From: UBA4582 sp047630175
GTDB lineage: Bacteria > Pseudomonadota > Gammaproteobacteria > Pseudomonadales > Azotimanducaceae
Direction: 5' to 3'
NCBI GenBank assembly: GCA_047630175.1
Contig: JBLHVI010000004.1
Location: 1-64,000 of the forward strand
Length of the DNA: 64,000 nt
Positions 45,101-53,066 of this stretch are shown piece after piece. Within the stretch, counting starts at the first letter, position 1, and each line of letters starts with the position of its first letter. The position numbers and the translations under genes are program-made. Under the pieces are notes generated by a model that was not told the origin of the DNA, ran no database searches, and was given only the letters and a program-made list of their open reading frames with translations.

Positions 45101-45136
45101 CAGGGATGCAATATTCGTATTAATGATTTGGGCCAT
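39140..45136 (-). CDS. fliC: FliC, giant flagellin (about 1998 residues)
   Basis: Filament subunit. The N-terminal D0/D1 (residues 1-175: MAQIINTNIASLTAQRNLNS, SGLRINSAKDDAAGLAI) and C-terminal D1/D0 (last 100: NRLQSTIDNLSITSENLQSA) are ordinary flagellin, but between them lie about 1,800 residues against 100-300 in common flagellins. A typical D2-like unit near residues 187-400 has a second copy near 1672-1900 (NGDLVINGAVIG versus DGDLRINGVSIE; DLQAADGRNISVEF versus SLTAADGRNVSVAI). The span between them consists of roughly seven to nine diverged Flagellin_IN-like beta modules. No Cys or Trp was noticed. A sigma-28 promoter lies upstream. Confidence 0.95.
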   Translation of the reverse strand: MAQIINTNIASLTAQRNLNSSQSANRTSLERLSSGLRINSAKDDAAGLAISTRFSSQIRGLSVAIRNAGDGISLAQTAEGALDSMTSNLQRLRELALQSSNATNSDVDREALNAESQQLISEITRTGEQTNFNGTNLLDGNFQASFQIGANRGETVSFGIAELTGANLGGGRTAGVSAIGSNNALQNGDLVINGAVIGPSIASDDTASTTNSTASAISKVASINRGSDQSGVVAEVSVNVAAGNVQNAASGGAASTSGAITLNGVSISLATGDVDESADRQGVVAAINARSGETGVTAVDSGTRFGGVDLQAADGRNISVEFSTGDLTAASTGLTNDETTSGGFTLRSATSGQAIVISESTGSIANSGLAAGTYTANTAAVSTGVRTSEDGAAVVVNTFNSPAEAAVIASTGSTLADFGDFGNGNSLEFDIVVSNADTTAENGTTTVSITSDLTGGTVQDLADAINTSIATAGTPLAVTASVGTDGNLQIARDTAEAGTLELRNFATNGATTDATVASALGVTENTVALGANVIDQDTVVDAIAATTTGASAIDTSVIGANSLSAVNKISFDISVSGAESQAAQSVTVTLAAASGITSLSTKQELADAINSEIGAASTTLGVTATVSDNNELVFSRNAAGTGTLEISNVAGSGGITGNVASQVLGYAVNDANGDGAISTNGANATTVGAVNAAANYFASGNNYTAGASSATAVQFETGAAEAAVLNLGQGANSTSGSTGVDLSSAGALSFSLSLDNGQALSISTDAQDDLTDATQTELVASLNTALDAATSALGLGTGQVIAAINSDNELTLTTGPAGSAKSLEITSVTGSPAADSLNLSASVGVVATGLGGTEAAKLTLADGAAPDYEFDFSGAVTNLAAGDSGSLLSKDQLSFDLSYDNAGTITSETVNLNADSSPRGAQLVLTLSGIAGGGNISGSELVGSSGATDISFDVSYNGVAGTASIVSTAADTNTGAELVADLQGQIDAAFTAGAGSVNGSGAGAYTAGDIIVSMDASSNIVLTTKNTDANNTLAITAQAGASEGEITGITASDGTTGTTTIAASGAGVYGGDAGAKVTFAGGTFDETYDASGGAAITFEMTLNVDGVDTTNTITINANLTDQNTAIDAIQSAVDAQFTNGEVIVSFDQVNGDLAFATAATGSGVSLSIANFTDAAASDAGFTALGVTVGSVYSDTGSSYDADAAFVNTVNDAISIGVTASIGQGGGLVFSSAATGADVSVTAGNFVGSTDALSALGVTGTTRAAGPVITQDISLASTAGAAGGTGLAGVDLDTVNQYSFSISFNGGEAVTVSNGGAGADVLVATSNDLVQDIQVALDTALSGDIGDGASGYADGDVVVSINSAGELSLTNTRTDANASLEIVDGNASGTAAFSLSTTGVVAGTSSPDSSATQSIKVDAGAAITDFDFSFSGTETASFDLTYSDGSGGPDVTGTVVIDSASADSADAFIATLQTAINLVSSDIEASLDKDGFLSFTSTTAGSGVSFTVDNFAETGSNANLAALGLGDGVVTTYDSLSFAGTGSASTITTNPAGTLATDAGSDQPDQNNTLTITGLQGGDETVTLEGNFSDRTSIVAELNSKLTNATATLSDAGVISVTDNSVNQSSEGNTVGVAGNAAATLGFDGTGNASSGVVNTSSGASSNETQAIRTLLDGDLRINGVSIEASRSSDDTSSNELADTSSKAASGISIAAAVNRNSDTTGVSAQVNATVVDGGASTIARSADGDAGDVIINGTSVGTLTLGSDKETNRSNAIAAINQVAGKTGVTATDNGGGISLTAADGRNVSVAIDTKGTGFTGQMIGLDASAKGVAEADFTGQGTSYAAVAATTSSTIRLESSKEFTVGSGTNGAVGTDGFGGLSGLGIKAGTYGGAESGQFLSEVDISTVEGALDALSALDNALQSVTSERANLGAIQNRLQSTIDNLSITSENLQSANSRILDADFAAETAELSRTQVLQQAGISILAQANAAPQQVLALLQ

Positions 45137-45152
45137 GTTCTCTTACTCCGTT

Positions 45153-45180
45153 GGGTCGTTCACTGGAATGTGAGCGACCA
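45153..45180 (-). promoter_or_regulatory. hairpin next to the fliC ribosome-binding site
   Basis: In the fliC leader GGTCG and CGACC, with an inner CAC/GTG, form a stem around ATTCCA. The hairpin ends a few bases before the ribosome-binding site CGGAG. An alternative pairing GGAATG/CATTCC is possible with the sequence just upstream. GGA motifs at AAGGAATGG and ACGGAG could make this a CsrA/RsmA target. Suggestive only. Confidence 0.35.
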
Positions 45181-45262
45181 TTCCTTGTCGGTTGATTCCA
45201 CTCGATTTCTTTCACTAACCGTTTCCGGCGAAATCATGGAAAGCAGTACAGCTCAATATTCA

Positions 45263-45289
45263 GTAACGGCACATTGACGAAACCCTTTA
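45263..45289 (-). promoter_or_regulatory. sigma-28 promoter of fliC
   Basis: The minus strand reads TAAA, 15 bases, then GCCGTTAC, six of eight matches to the GCCGATAA -10 element with the exact family spacing. The predicted start, at about 45255, leaves a leader of about 120 nt before the fliC ATG at 45136. Flagellin genes of polar flagellates are usually FliA-dependent. Confidence 0.82.
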
Positions 45290-45447
45290 ATGTTTTTTTG
45301 GTATTTATGAACGATTTCTTTTAAATCACCTGCGGTAGCAGAAGAATAGAAAGCTGGTTAGAACTTATTGGCATAGCAAAAGGTGTTTTTCGGCATTATC
45401 TTTCCAGCAAGAACAACAACCACTATCTATACTCAGTGCTAACGACT

Positions 45448-45858
45448 ATGAATATTGAGCACCTTATGGAGCCTGACCCGGTGAAACCCCTCACCAACGA
45501 CCAAACGCAGTTAGAAAGCTGGAGAACCGTCATGGCGCTGTCGGCCGAAATGAACCTTCAAGTCGAACTGCAGAACTGGACACAACTATTGGAGCTTGCG
45601 GATCAGCGCGATGCAATGGTTGCGGAGTTCTTGGCCCAGTCGATTCCCAACGCCATGTACACCCGGGTAATGATGGACATTGAAAAATTGAAACAACAGC
45701 ACACGCTAATCAACAGCGAACTGGCACGCCAGCAACAGCATAGCCAAGAAAAGCAGCGCCAACTACGCCAAGTTAGGGAGGCGCTGGTCACCTCAAAAGT
45801 CGCCACAGACAATGGCGTTGAGATCAAGAATGTGTCGGACCAAAAACATCGGCACTGA
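45448..45858 (+). CDS. second FliT-like chaperone candidate
   Basis: 136-residue, highly charged helical protein divergent from fliC. The pattern LQNWTQLLELADQRDAMVAE resembles the FliT N-terminal helices, and the second half is a long Gln-rich coiled coil (INSELARQQQHSQEKQRQLR). The start at ATG 45448 is the first in-frame ATG; a GTG lies at 45436. It is followed by a TPR-methyltransferase gene on the same strand, 130 bp downstream. It may be a chaperone for an enlarged axial protein; this is inferred from size, helicity and position. Confidence 0.6.
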   Translation: MNIEHLMEPDPVKPLTNDQTQLESWRTVMALSAEMNLQVELQNWTQLLELADQRDAMVAEFLAQSIPNAMYTRVMMDIEKLKQQHTLINSELARQQQHSQEKQRQLRQVREALVTSKVATDNGVEIKNVSDQKHRH

Positions 45859-45988
45859 AATTGCATTGGTCTGTCTACAGGCGGAAGTAGGCAAACACCG
45901 GAACGCGTTGCAGACACTGCGCAAAGCGCAATCACACAGTACAAGGTTCCCACACAACATCATTTTATGCGGCACAGGAAGCTCCGAT

Positions 45989-47842
45989 ATGGATATCAGT
46001 AAGCAGGCCAGGCGAAAAAAGGGGAGAAAAAGCGGCAACGACATCGGGAAAACGATGGCCGCAAAAAGCCAAATTCTTGCCGCCAAGGCGGCGCAGGCGA
46101 ACCAGCACCTGCAACAAGGTGAGCACGCCGAGGCGATAGCGATATTGGAACCCCTACTGAAAGCCCACAAGCCTGACGGTCAAGTTGAGCCATTATATAT
46201 CGAGATGCTATTGATCTACGCTGAATGCCAACGGCGTAACCGCAGCTTCAACAGTGCCTACCAGAACTACTGCACTGCGTTGCGCATGAATCCCGAAATT
46301 GAAAGCCGCATCCCGACGAGCATCATTTACGACTGTCTCGTCAACCTCTCCGAGTACACGGTCGATGACCAACTTACCATGCACCTTTTTGACTTTCTCA
46401 ACGACCCCGACACAAACAGTCAGTGGGTTGTAGCCATAACCCAACATATTCTCGCTACTCGCTACCACTTAACTGATAGCCCGGGCGAGGCACAATCTGC
46501 CTCTATTCATGACATCGCCGCAGACCAGCTTTTGCTGACAGCCATCAGCCAGCAGACGTTGGCGAATCGGTTACTTGATTTATTCCTTATGGATATCAGG
46601 AAGTCGCTGTTGGTGTTGACACTGAATCAGGGCCTTGACCCGGCATTGACCCCACTGATAACCGCCATGGGATTGCGCGGCATCAATAACGAATTTATCA
46701 GTTTTATATCCGCTGATGAGCAAGACGTGATCGACGGCTTAGTATCAACCCTCAATACCCAGCTGCAACTGGGTACCAGTATCGCCGATGTGAGCCATGT
46801 ATTGCTGCTGGTTGCTATGTATCAGTCGCTGTGGGATTTATCTGGCAGAAAACAGCTACAAAACACCAGACTGCTGGCATGGCCGAAGGACCTGCAGGCG
46901 ATAGCCAAGTTCAGCCTGTTCGATCAGGCAGAAGAAAATAAACTGTCCCGTCAGATGAGATCTATTTGTCCGGTAAGCGATGCGGTGTCGCTGGCAGTAA
47001 AACAACAATATGAGGCAAACCCCTACCCACGCTGGCAACAGCTTGACGGGCTCCAGCACAAGCAAACCTACACAACGCACAACCAGCACCTGCAACCATG
47101 GGTCAAGCTTAACGGTGACCTTACCATGCTGGTTGCCGGTTGTGGCACCGGCAAACAAGCCTTGTTTGCCGCGGCTTTTGTTAGTGACGTCACGGTAACT
47201 GCCATCGATTTATCGAAACGCAGCTTGGCATATGCCCAGTTAAAAGCCAGACAGTTGGATATTCATACGATTGAATTTATCCATGGCGATATTCTCGACC
47301 TGCGCTTACTTGACCGCCAATTTGATTTGATAGAATGCAGTGGGGTCTTGCATCATATGCAAAACCCAGAGGCGGGCCTTACAGAGTTGATCCAACGTCT
47401 TGCGCCCGACGGGGTAATCAATCTCGGCTTGTACTCGCGAATCGCCCGGCGCGACATCACCGTGCTGCAAAACAGCTACAAACACATCACGCCGTCGACA
47501 AAGAACATTCGTGACCTGCGTTATCTGTTGCTGAATGACGCTGATATCAGCTGGACTGACCAGACCACCGATTTTTACGCACTATCACCGTTTCGCGATC
47601 TGGTAATGCATGCTCAGGAGCACCAGTACACACTACCAGAAATCGCCGGTCTACTGGCGCGTCATAATTTAGAGTTCCTTGGCTTCAAACTTGCCTCACC
47701 ACAAATTGCTGCGCATTTCAGACAGGCGTTTCCTGCCGACCCACAAATGCTCAATCTAAACAACTGGCATACGTTTGAGCAAAAGAACCCGGACACCTTC
47801 AAGACCATGTACAACTTTCATTGCCGTCGTCGGCCAGACTAG
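45989..47842 (+). CDS. TPR-repeat class I methyltransferase (paralogue of 25947-28052)
   Basis: About 617 residues from ATG 45989, which has AGGAAG eight bases upstream; the frame extends to 45812 inside the previous gene but that part lacks support. The N-terminus is very basic (KQARRKKGRKSGND). Helical TPR-like repeats follow at about 25-100, then QYEANPYPRW near residue 340, and the SAM domain: MLVAGCGTGKQALFAAAF, VTAIDLSKRSLAYAQ, IECSGVLHHMQNP. The C-terminal HAQEHQYT block matches the other copy. Its place divergent from the giant flagellin gene suggests flagellin modification, but the substrate is unknown. Its stop codon overlaps that of the next, convergent gene. Confidence 0.85.
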   Translation: MDISKQARRKKGRKSGNDIGKTMAAKSQILAAKAAQANQHLQQGEHAEAIAILEPLLKAHKPDGQVEPLYIEMLLIYAECQRRNRSFNSAYQNYCTALRMNPEIESRIPTSIIYDCLVNLSEYTVDDQLTMHLFDFLNDPDTNSQWVVAITQHILATRYHLTDSPGEAQSASIHDIAADQLLLTAISQQTLANRLLDLFLMDIRKSLLVLTLNQGLDPALTPLITAMGLRGINNEFISFISADEQDVIDGLVSTLNTQLQLGTSIADVSHVLLLVAMYQSLWDLSGRKQLQNTRLLAWPKDLQAIAKFSLFDQAEENKLSRQMRSICPVSDAVSLAVKQQYEANPYPRWQQLDGLQHKQTYTTHNQHLQPWVKLNGDLTMLVAGCGTGKQALFAAAFVSDVTVTAIDLSKRSLAYAQLKARQLDIHTIEFIHGDILDLRLLDRQFDLIECSGVLHHMQNPEAGLTELIQRLAPDGVINLGLYSRIARRDITVLQNSYKHITPSTKNIRDLRYLLLNDADISWTDQTTDFYALSPFRDLVMHAQEHQYTLPEIAGLLARHNLEFLGFKLASPQIAAHFRQAFPADPQMLNLNNWHTFEQKNPDTFKTMYNFHCRRRPD

Positions 47843-48663
47843 GCAAAAACGGTGGCCTCGATCCAGGTCAACAGGTCACGCGTGACCTCATCACGATTGA
47901 TTTCATTAAACATCTCGTGACGGCCATCTTGGTAATAGTGACAATCGATGGACTGCACGCCGGCGGCTCGCCAACATTGCACAAAGTAGTGCAGGCCTTG
48001 CAGACTGTCGTTGACTGGGTCGGCGTCACCGGCAATGAGTAACACCGGCAGTTCAGCAGGAATACGCGCCAGACGCGCGGGGTCAATCCTCCGCGGATCG
48101 GTGCGGTCCATGCCATTAATCACGGCTTGGCCTTCGAAGCCACACAGCGGATCATTGACATAAAAATCAACCTCTGTTGGGTCGCGACTTAACCATTCAT
48201 AGCCTGTGCGCGACTCGAAAGCGGCGTTATAGTCAGGCATTGGTTGCCCCGGATTTCGAAGTGTCGTGCCCGACAGCACGAGGGCCGCCAGCTTCGCCCC
48301 ATGATCTGTGACGTAGTGCTGCGCAGCTGCCGCGCCCATGCTGTGCGCAAGCATTATCACCGGCAAGCCACCAGCATGAGCACGCTCAACCAGCGGATCA
48401 AGATCTGCGACCAGCGCGTCCCAGCCAGCCTTACCGAAATCCCCGAGTCCTGCCGGACCCGAAGTAAGCCCATGGGCACGATGATCCATCGCCAGTACGC
48501 TCAGACCTGCGGCATTTAATGCGTTGACAAGCCGTTTATAACGCAACGCGTGTTCGGCCATGCCGTGGGCAATAACAACCGTGCCGCGTGCGGGTGCTAC
48601 AGACCAGCTGTAGGCATGAATTGGCCACTGGTCAGCCGGGGATTGATAGATAAATGATTCCAC
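47839..48663 (-). CDS. alpha/beta hydrolase, monoacylglycerol-lipase-like
   Basis: 274-residue soluble hydrolase of the serine aminopeptidase S33/lysophospholipase group. Markers are VVIAHGMAEHALRY (HGMAEH is typical of the group), AMDHRAHGLTSGPAG, the nucleophile elbow MLAHSMGAAAAQ, Asp in LIAGDADPVND and His in QDGRHEMFNE. It probably cleaves monoacylglycerols or lysophospholipids. The last bases overlap the methyltransferase stop (shared CTAG). Confidence 0.9.
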   Translation of the reverse strand: MESFIYQSPADQWPIHAYSWSVAPARGTVVIAHGMAEHALRYKRLVNALNAAGLSVLAMDHRAHGLTSGPAGLGDFGKAGWDALVADLDPLVERAHAGGLPVIMLAHSMGAAAAQHYVTDHGAKLAALVLSGTTLRNPGQPMPDYNAAFESRTGYEWLSRDPTEVDFYVNDPLCGFEGQAVINGMDRTDPRRIDPARLARIPAELPVLLIAGDADPVNDSLQGLHYFVQCWRAAGVQSIDCHYYQDGRHEMFNEINRDEVTRDLLTWIEATVFA

Positions 48664-48767
48664 AAAGTGACCTCAGAGCGAGACTAGATTTGTCGTGCAC
48701 GGGTTAAGCACGCTTATGCTATCAGATCAGATCACTTCACCGCGATTTAGTCTGCTCAGCATTAGGC

Positions 48768-50012
48768 CTAAAGTGAGTTGAACAACGACAGATTGGCGAT
48801 TCTGGCAAAACTTTGCTGGGACGCCTCAAGAATAAACGTTTCGAGACTCAAGCGTGACACTGCCTCGGCAAAATCTACATCCTGCAATTGTGACAATACC
48901 TCCTGACTCAGCAGCTCAACGTCTTCATGCATATTCTGAGTACTCTCCAAGGTATTAAGCCTGCCACCGATTCTACTGCGCGCTTCCTGTATGCTGGACT
49001 GGGCATTGTCCAAATTTTCCAACGTCTGCGCCACCAGGCTATCGATCTGAGCGCGGCCTTCAAAACTGTCATCAAGACTACTCATACCCTCCGCAAAGCG
49101 TCCCATGGTGGTCAGCACACTTTGCTTAGATGTTGATTCCACGAGAAAGCTATCGCCCACATCCGGCGTGCCTGAAATGCGTACCGATAATCCCTGAAAC
49201 TCGATTTTAGCGCCTGCAACAAAGGCTTCATTTTGCAACCCGTCCACCACACGGTTATCTGATTTACGTCGCACTGTATAGTTCACTGCAGGGGGCTGCC
49301 TGGCCTCAACGGGCTCGAACACAATGTAAGCATCTTCTGGATGGAACGCATCGAAAGCAGCCTGATCTGCAACTTGACCGACATTTATCGACGCCGGCGG
49401 ATTCGCTGTATTGCGAGGATTTTTGTTGGTCACAAATGTTTTCTCAAAAGCGCGGACATCTTCAAAAATACTTTTGCCGGAATCTCGCGACGCAATAAAC
49501 GTACCCGAGGCAATCTGCACCAGTCGCTCGCCTTCATCGCCGACAAACTTATAGCTGCCGCCACCGCCATTGACAAAGGGCTGCACAGAACCTTTGTGGC
49601 CTGAGAACAGATACTCGCCGTTAGAATCACGAGTATTCAGCAAACCGAGCATCTCATCAGTGCGGACTTTGACCTCTAATGCCAGCGACTTTCGATCAGA
49701 GGCGTTTAGCGAACCGGCACCTGACTGAACCGACAGTTCACGAATACGCTGCAGCACATTGGTTACCCCGGTGAGCACGGTCTCCTCAAGTGACAGCCGG
49801 TTAGTTACCGCTGTAATGTTTTGCTTGAACTGGTCACGACTGGCAAGCTCTTGATTGAGCTGCAGGATGCGGGTCGCCGCAACGGGATCATCAGACGGCG
49901 ATAGGAATTTACGGCCCGTAGAAATTTGCCGCTGCGTGTCGGCCGCCAAGCCGCTAACGCGCTGCATGTTGTTAACGCCGTTGTTAAAGGTTTGCACTGT
50001 GCTGACTCGCAT
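48768..50012 (-). CDS. flgL: FlgL, hook-filament junction protein
   Basis: Second junction protein (HAP3), 414 residues. N-terminus MRVSTVQTFNNGVNNMQRVS and GRKFLSPSDDPVAATRILQL; C-terminus LSQLQDVDFAEAVSRLSLET, both flagellin-like coiled-coil ends. Unlike FlgK, FliD and FliC it is the ordinary size for this group. It is the last gene of flgHIJKL. A short possible terminator stem (CGTGC/GCACG) lies in the 104 bp after it. Confidence 0.96.
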   Translation of the reverse strand: MRVSTVQTFNNGVNNMQRVSGLAADTQRQISTGRKFLSPSDDPVAATRILQLNQELASRDQFKQNITAVTNRLSLEETVLTGVTNVLQRIRELSVQSGAGSLNASDRKSLALEVKVRTDEMLGLLNTRDSNGEYLFSGHKGSVQPFVNGGGGSYKFVGDEGERLVQIASGTFIASRDSGKSIFEDVRAFEKTFVTNKNPRNTANPPASINVGQVADQAAFDAFHPEDAYIVFEPVEARQPPAVNYTVRRKSDNRVVDGLQNEAFVAGAKIEFQGLSVRISGTPDVGDSFLVESTSKQSVLTTMGRFAEGMSSLDDSFEGRAQIDSLVAQTLENLDNAQSSIQEARSRIGGRLNTLESTQNMHEDVELLSQEVLSQLQDVDFAEAVSRLSLETFILEASQQSFARIANLSLFNSL

Positions 50013-50029
50013 ATCGAATTTACCTGGCG

Positions 50030-53000
50030 TTATCTAAACGTGTTAAGCAACGTGTCAAAAAGGCTACGCGCAACAGAGATTACCTGCGCTGAGGCGTTGT
50101 ACGCCTGCTCGAAACGTATCAAATTTGCAGCCTCTTCATCGAGGTTCACTCCGGAAATACTATCTCGCTTGGCCTGCGACTGTTGCAACAAGCTTTGGCT
50201 AGATTCGGCGTTAATTTGCGCCTGGGACGTCGACGCACCGACAAATTCAACCATACCGCCGTAGGCGTTAAGCAGCGTCACACTGGCGCCGCCCACCAGC
50301 TTGGTGTTCTCTATGTCCGCCAACGACAAGGCATTTCTGTTATCAGAGACACCTTCGGCATTGTATTCCACGGTAAACTCATCACCGACTTCGGGGTTAC
50401 CATCAATCACAATCTGGTAACCCAAATAGGTGCTTAAGGCGGTGGGATTGGCTGTAAACAAGTTACCTGTTGTTACCGTCGCGTTTGAGGCCAAACTTAC
50501 GCCCTGCTCCATCACTACCGTTAAGACACCGCCAACCGTGACTTGATTCGCCACTTCCGCGCCTTCCGCAAAACCGGGTGCCAGCCCAAATGCCGCGCCA
50601 AAAGCAGAACTAACGTCGATAATATCGATCGACTCAGTCGCGCCCCCATTCCGAGTCTCAAGACTGATCTGGCCGCGCGCGTCCATCGCCACAATGATGT
50701 CGCCGGCACTTATCGCACTAGTATCGATGGCTTGCTGCAAGGCCGACACGACATCAGAACCAAGAATCTGATTACCCGTTAGACTGATCACCTGATCAAC
50801 GCTGCCATTCACCGATAGCGTCATCGTGTACGGCCCGCCATTATCAAAATCAGTACCGGCAGAGAGGTCGCCGGTGCCGGCGACAAGTGCTGAAGTGCTA
50901 CCCCCAGCGCCCCGCATCACTAATTGTTTGCCCGTCGCGTCAGTTAGCAAAAAACTGTCACCAACATCGCCCCTAACGGTAAAGTTAAGGTCTTCGCCCG
51001 TAAGAGATTCCAGTTGCAACGTATCGCCGTCGCTGCTCGCCGTAATACCCATGTTATTAAATCGGGCGTCAGCTGATATGAGGTCCGCCAGCGCATTCGG
51101 CGTGAGCAAATCAGGCAGGGAAACACCCGCCGCGCCTACCAATTCGATTCCGTTCAGGCTCAGAACCATCGGATTAGTCCCATCAGCCTCGTTAGTGAAG
51201 TCGCTAATAGACATGCGGGTGCGAGCGGTCGCTGCTACACCGTGGACAGCACTGAGTTTCTGCGCGACGGCGCTGGCAGATTCACCGGCCAACACCGCAA
51301 TGGGCGGCGCAACACTTAAAATACCTGTCACCGGGTTAATGCTGGATATCGTTATTACCTCGTTTACATAGCCATTAGTCACCGGTGTTAGCGCGGGAAT
51401 ACGCGTGAACTCATCGGGTAATTGACCCGCGAGCTCACCATCGCTGGTGACTGAAGTCTGGCCAGTGCCTGCTGGCAACATGTCATTACGAATGCCCGGA
51501 GTGAAACGCAAACCTGTCATGGGCGGCAATAGATCTGTGGGCCGAGAGGGGTTAGTGTTGTCCAGCACGTCATAGGAGACAGGACTGGTGAAACGAATCA
51601 AAATGGGCGGGGCTAAACTGCCGGGCACCGCAAACGACGCAGTGCTGATATCCAGTGCCTGAGTATTCAGAACGGTGCCGGTGCCCTCATTGCTGAGGCT
51701 CCCCTGACCATTAATCGCCGACGCGAATGCAATTTGTTCGGGTCGCTCCAATTCAACATCAATTTGACTTGCGCCATAGCGAGTTGGCTGCAGCATAAAT
51801 TTGTCACCGGCCCGTACTTGACCACTTTCGATCGTCACCGAGAAACCATCAGCGGCGATGGTTTCCGGAACGACCCCACTCAGAACCCCGCTCGTGACGA
51901 CATCACCCGTGTCTGACCGGATCAATACGTAACGTTGGTCATTAGGTCCTGGGAATGCCAGTTGATAGTCCGAGGTGGATAGACGCGTTGGATCGTCGAT
52001 GGATACAGTCAGGGTAGTTGCTCGGCTAGACTGGTTGTCCTGATGGGCAATCACACGACCACTGATGGCATCAACGCTGTTGATATCCGAAAACAATTGG
52101 CCACCGAAGTTGCCCGCCAAATCTAAGCCCAGACTGTGCTGTTCGTTGACCTTAGAGGACATTACCAGCGCAATCCGACCTACTGAGTTCATGGCGGTAT
52201 CGAGCACCTCACGGCGAAAATCTAGCATGCCACCAATTTCACCACCACGAATTGCGTTCGTCACGGTCTGCTTTTGACCCTGAATATCAAACACTAGGTC
52301 GAAGCGGCTTGTGTCGGCTTTACCCGCTACCGCGGTCAAGGAATTCGCTTGGCTACCAACAACCAACGCTTGTCCATTGCCAATAAAGATGTCGACGGCA
52401 TTTTGTTCCTTGTCAACGACGTTGACCGCGACAAGTCCAGACAATTGTCGAATCAGCTCGTCACGCCTGTCGAGCAGGTCATTCGGCACGTCCGTCTGGC
52501 TGCGGCCGGAGGCTGAAACAATCGTCTTGTTAAGATCGGCGAGGCTGCCGGCTATGGATGACACTTCGGCGCTGAGGGTAGATAGCTGCCGGTTTATTGT
52601 GTCATTTTGTTTTTCTAAGCGCCCTTGAACGGTCGCAAATCGATCAGCCAAGCTCTTTGCCTGCCCTAAAATTAGCTGTCGCACGGGCATAGAGGTTGGG
52701 TCGTTAGCGCCTGTTTGTAATGACCCAAAAAAGTCCTGCATGCCGGGCACTAAGCCTGTCGTGCTATCTGCCAACAAACTATCAATCTGCGAAATATTAG
52801 CCAAGTAGCTGTCCAGTTCACCGGAGTTCGATGTGTCCAACCGCAACTGATTCACCGCATAATCATCGACAATACGACGCACGGTTTCTACCCGCGTACC
52901 GGAACCTTGGAAGCCAGCGCCTGAATACTGCGCTGACTGGGTGGCCTGTAGCACACTCTGACGACTATAGCCTGGGGTGTTAGTATTAGAGACATTTTGA

Positions 53001-53065
53001 CCAGTGGTGCGCAACGACGCTTGGTTCGCGATCAAGCCACTCACGCCAATGTTTAACAGTGACAT
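50030..53065 (-). CDS. flgK: FlgK, hook-filament junction protein, enlarged
   Basis: First junction protein (HAP1), 1011 residues against about 550 in most bacteria. The N-terminal rod-like region (LLNIGVSGLIANQASLRTTG, NVSNTNTPGYSRQSV) and the C-terminal end (RFEQAYNASAQVISVARSLF) are standard. Extra beta-rich modules lie between about 340 and 880. One (about 565-720 and 840-872) matches a module of FlgE: LAGESASAVAQKLSAVHGV, SLNGIELVGA, and VGGVLTVVMEQGVSL. A Flagellin_IN-like unit lies at about 745-820. Confidence 0.96.
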   Translation of the reverse strand: MSLLNIGVSGLIANQASLRTTGQNVSNTNTPGYSRQSVLQATQSAQYSGAGFQGSGTRVETVRRIVDDYAVNQLRLDTSNSGELDSYLANISQIDSLLADSTTGLVPGMQDFFGSLQTGANDPTSMPVRQLILGQAKSLADRFATVQGRLEKQNDTINRQLSTLSAEVSSIAGSLADLNKTIVSASGRSQTDVPNDLLDRRDELIRQLSGLVAVNVVDKEQNAVDIFIGNGQALVVGSQANSLTAVAGKADTSRFDLVFDIQGQKQTVTNAIRGGEIGGMLDFRREVLDTAMNSVGRIALVMSSKVNEQHSLGLDLAGNFGGQLFSDINSVDAISGRVIAHQDNQSSRATTLTVSIDDPTRLSTSDYQLAFPGPNDQRYVLIRSDTGDVVTSGVLSGVVPETIAADGFSVTIESGQVRAGDKFMLQPTRYGASQIDVELERPEQIAFASAINGQGSLSNEGTGTVLNTQALDISTASFAVPGSLAPPILIRFTSPVSYDVLDNTNPSRPTDLLPPMTGLRFTPGIRNDMLPAGTGQTSVTSDGELAGQLPDEFTRIPALTPVTNGYVNEVITISSINPVTGILSVAPPIAVLAGESASAVAQKLSAVHGVAATARTRMSISDFTNEADGTNPMVLSLNGIELVGAAGVSLPDLLTPNALADLISADARFNNMGITASSDGDTLQLESLTGEDLNFTVRGDVGDSFLLTDATGKQLVMRGAGGSTSALVAGTGDLSAGTDFDNGGPYTMTLSVNGSVDQVISLTGNQILGSDVVSALQQAIDTSAISAGDIIVAMDARGQISLETRNGGATESIDIIDVSSAFGAAFGLAPGFAEGAEVANQVTVGGVLTVVMEQGVSLASNATVTTGNLFTANPTALSTYLGYQIVIDGNPEVGDEFTVEYNAEGVSDNRNALSLADIENTKLVGGASVTLLNAYGGMVEFVGASTSQAQINAESSQSLLQQSQAKRDSISGVNLDEEAANLIRFEQAYNASAQVISVARSLFDTLLNTFR

Positions 53066-53066
53066 T

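Noticed and set aside
45370..45436. sigma-54 or sigma-28 promoter for the FliT-like/methyltransferase pair
   Set aside because: TTGGCATAGCAAAAGG has the -24 part but GG instead of GC at -12, and no TAAA-N15-GCCG was found, so no promoter is claimed.
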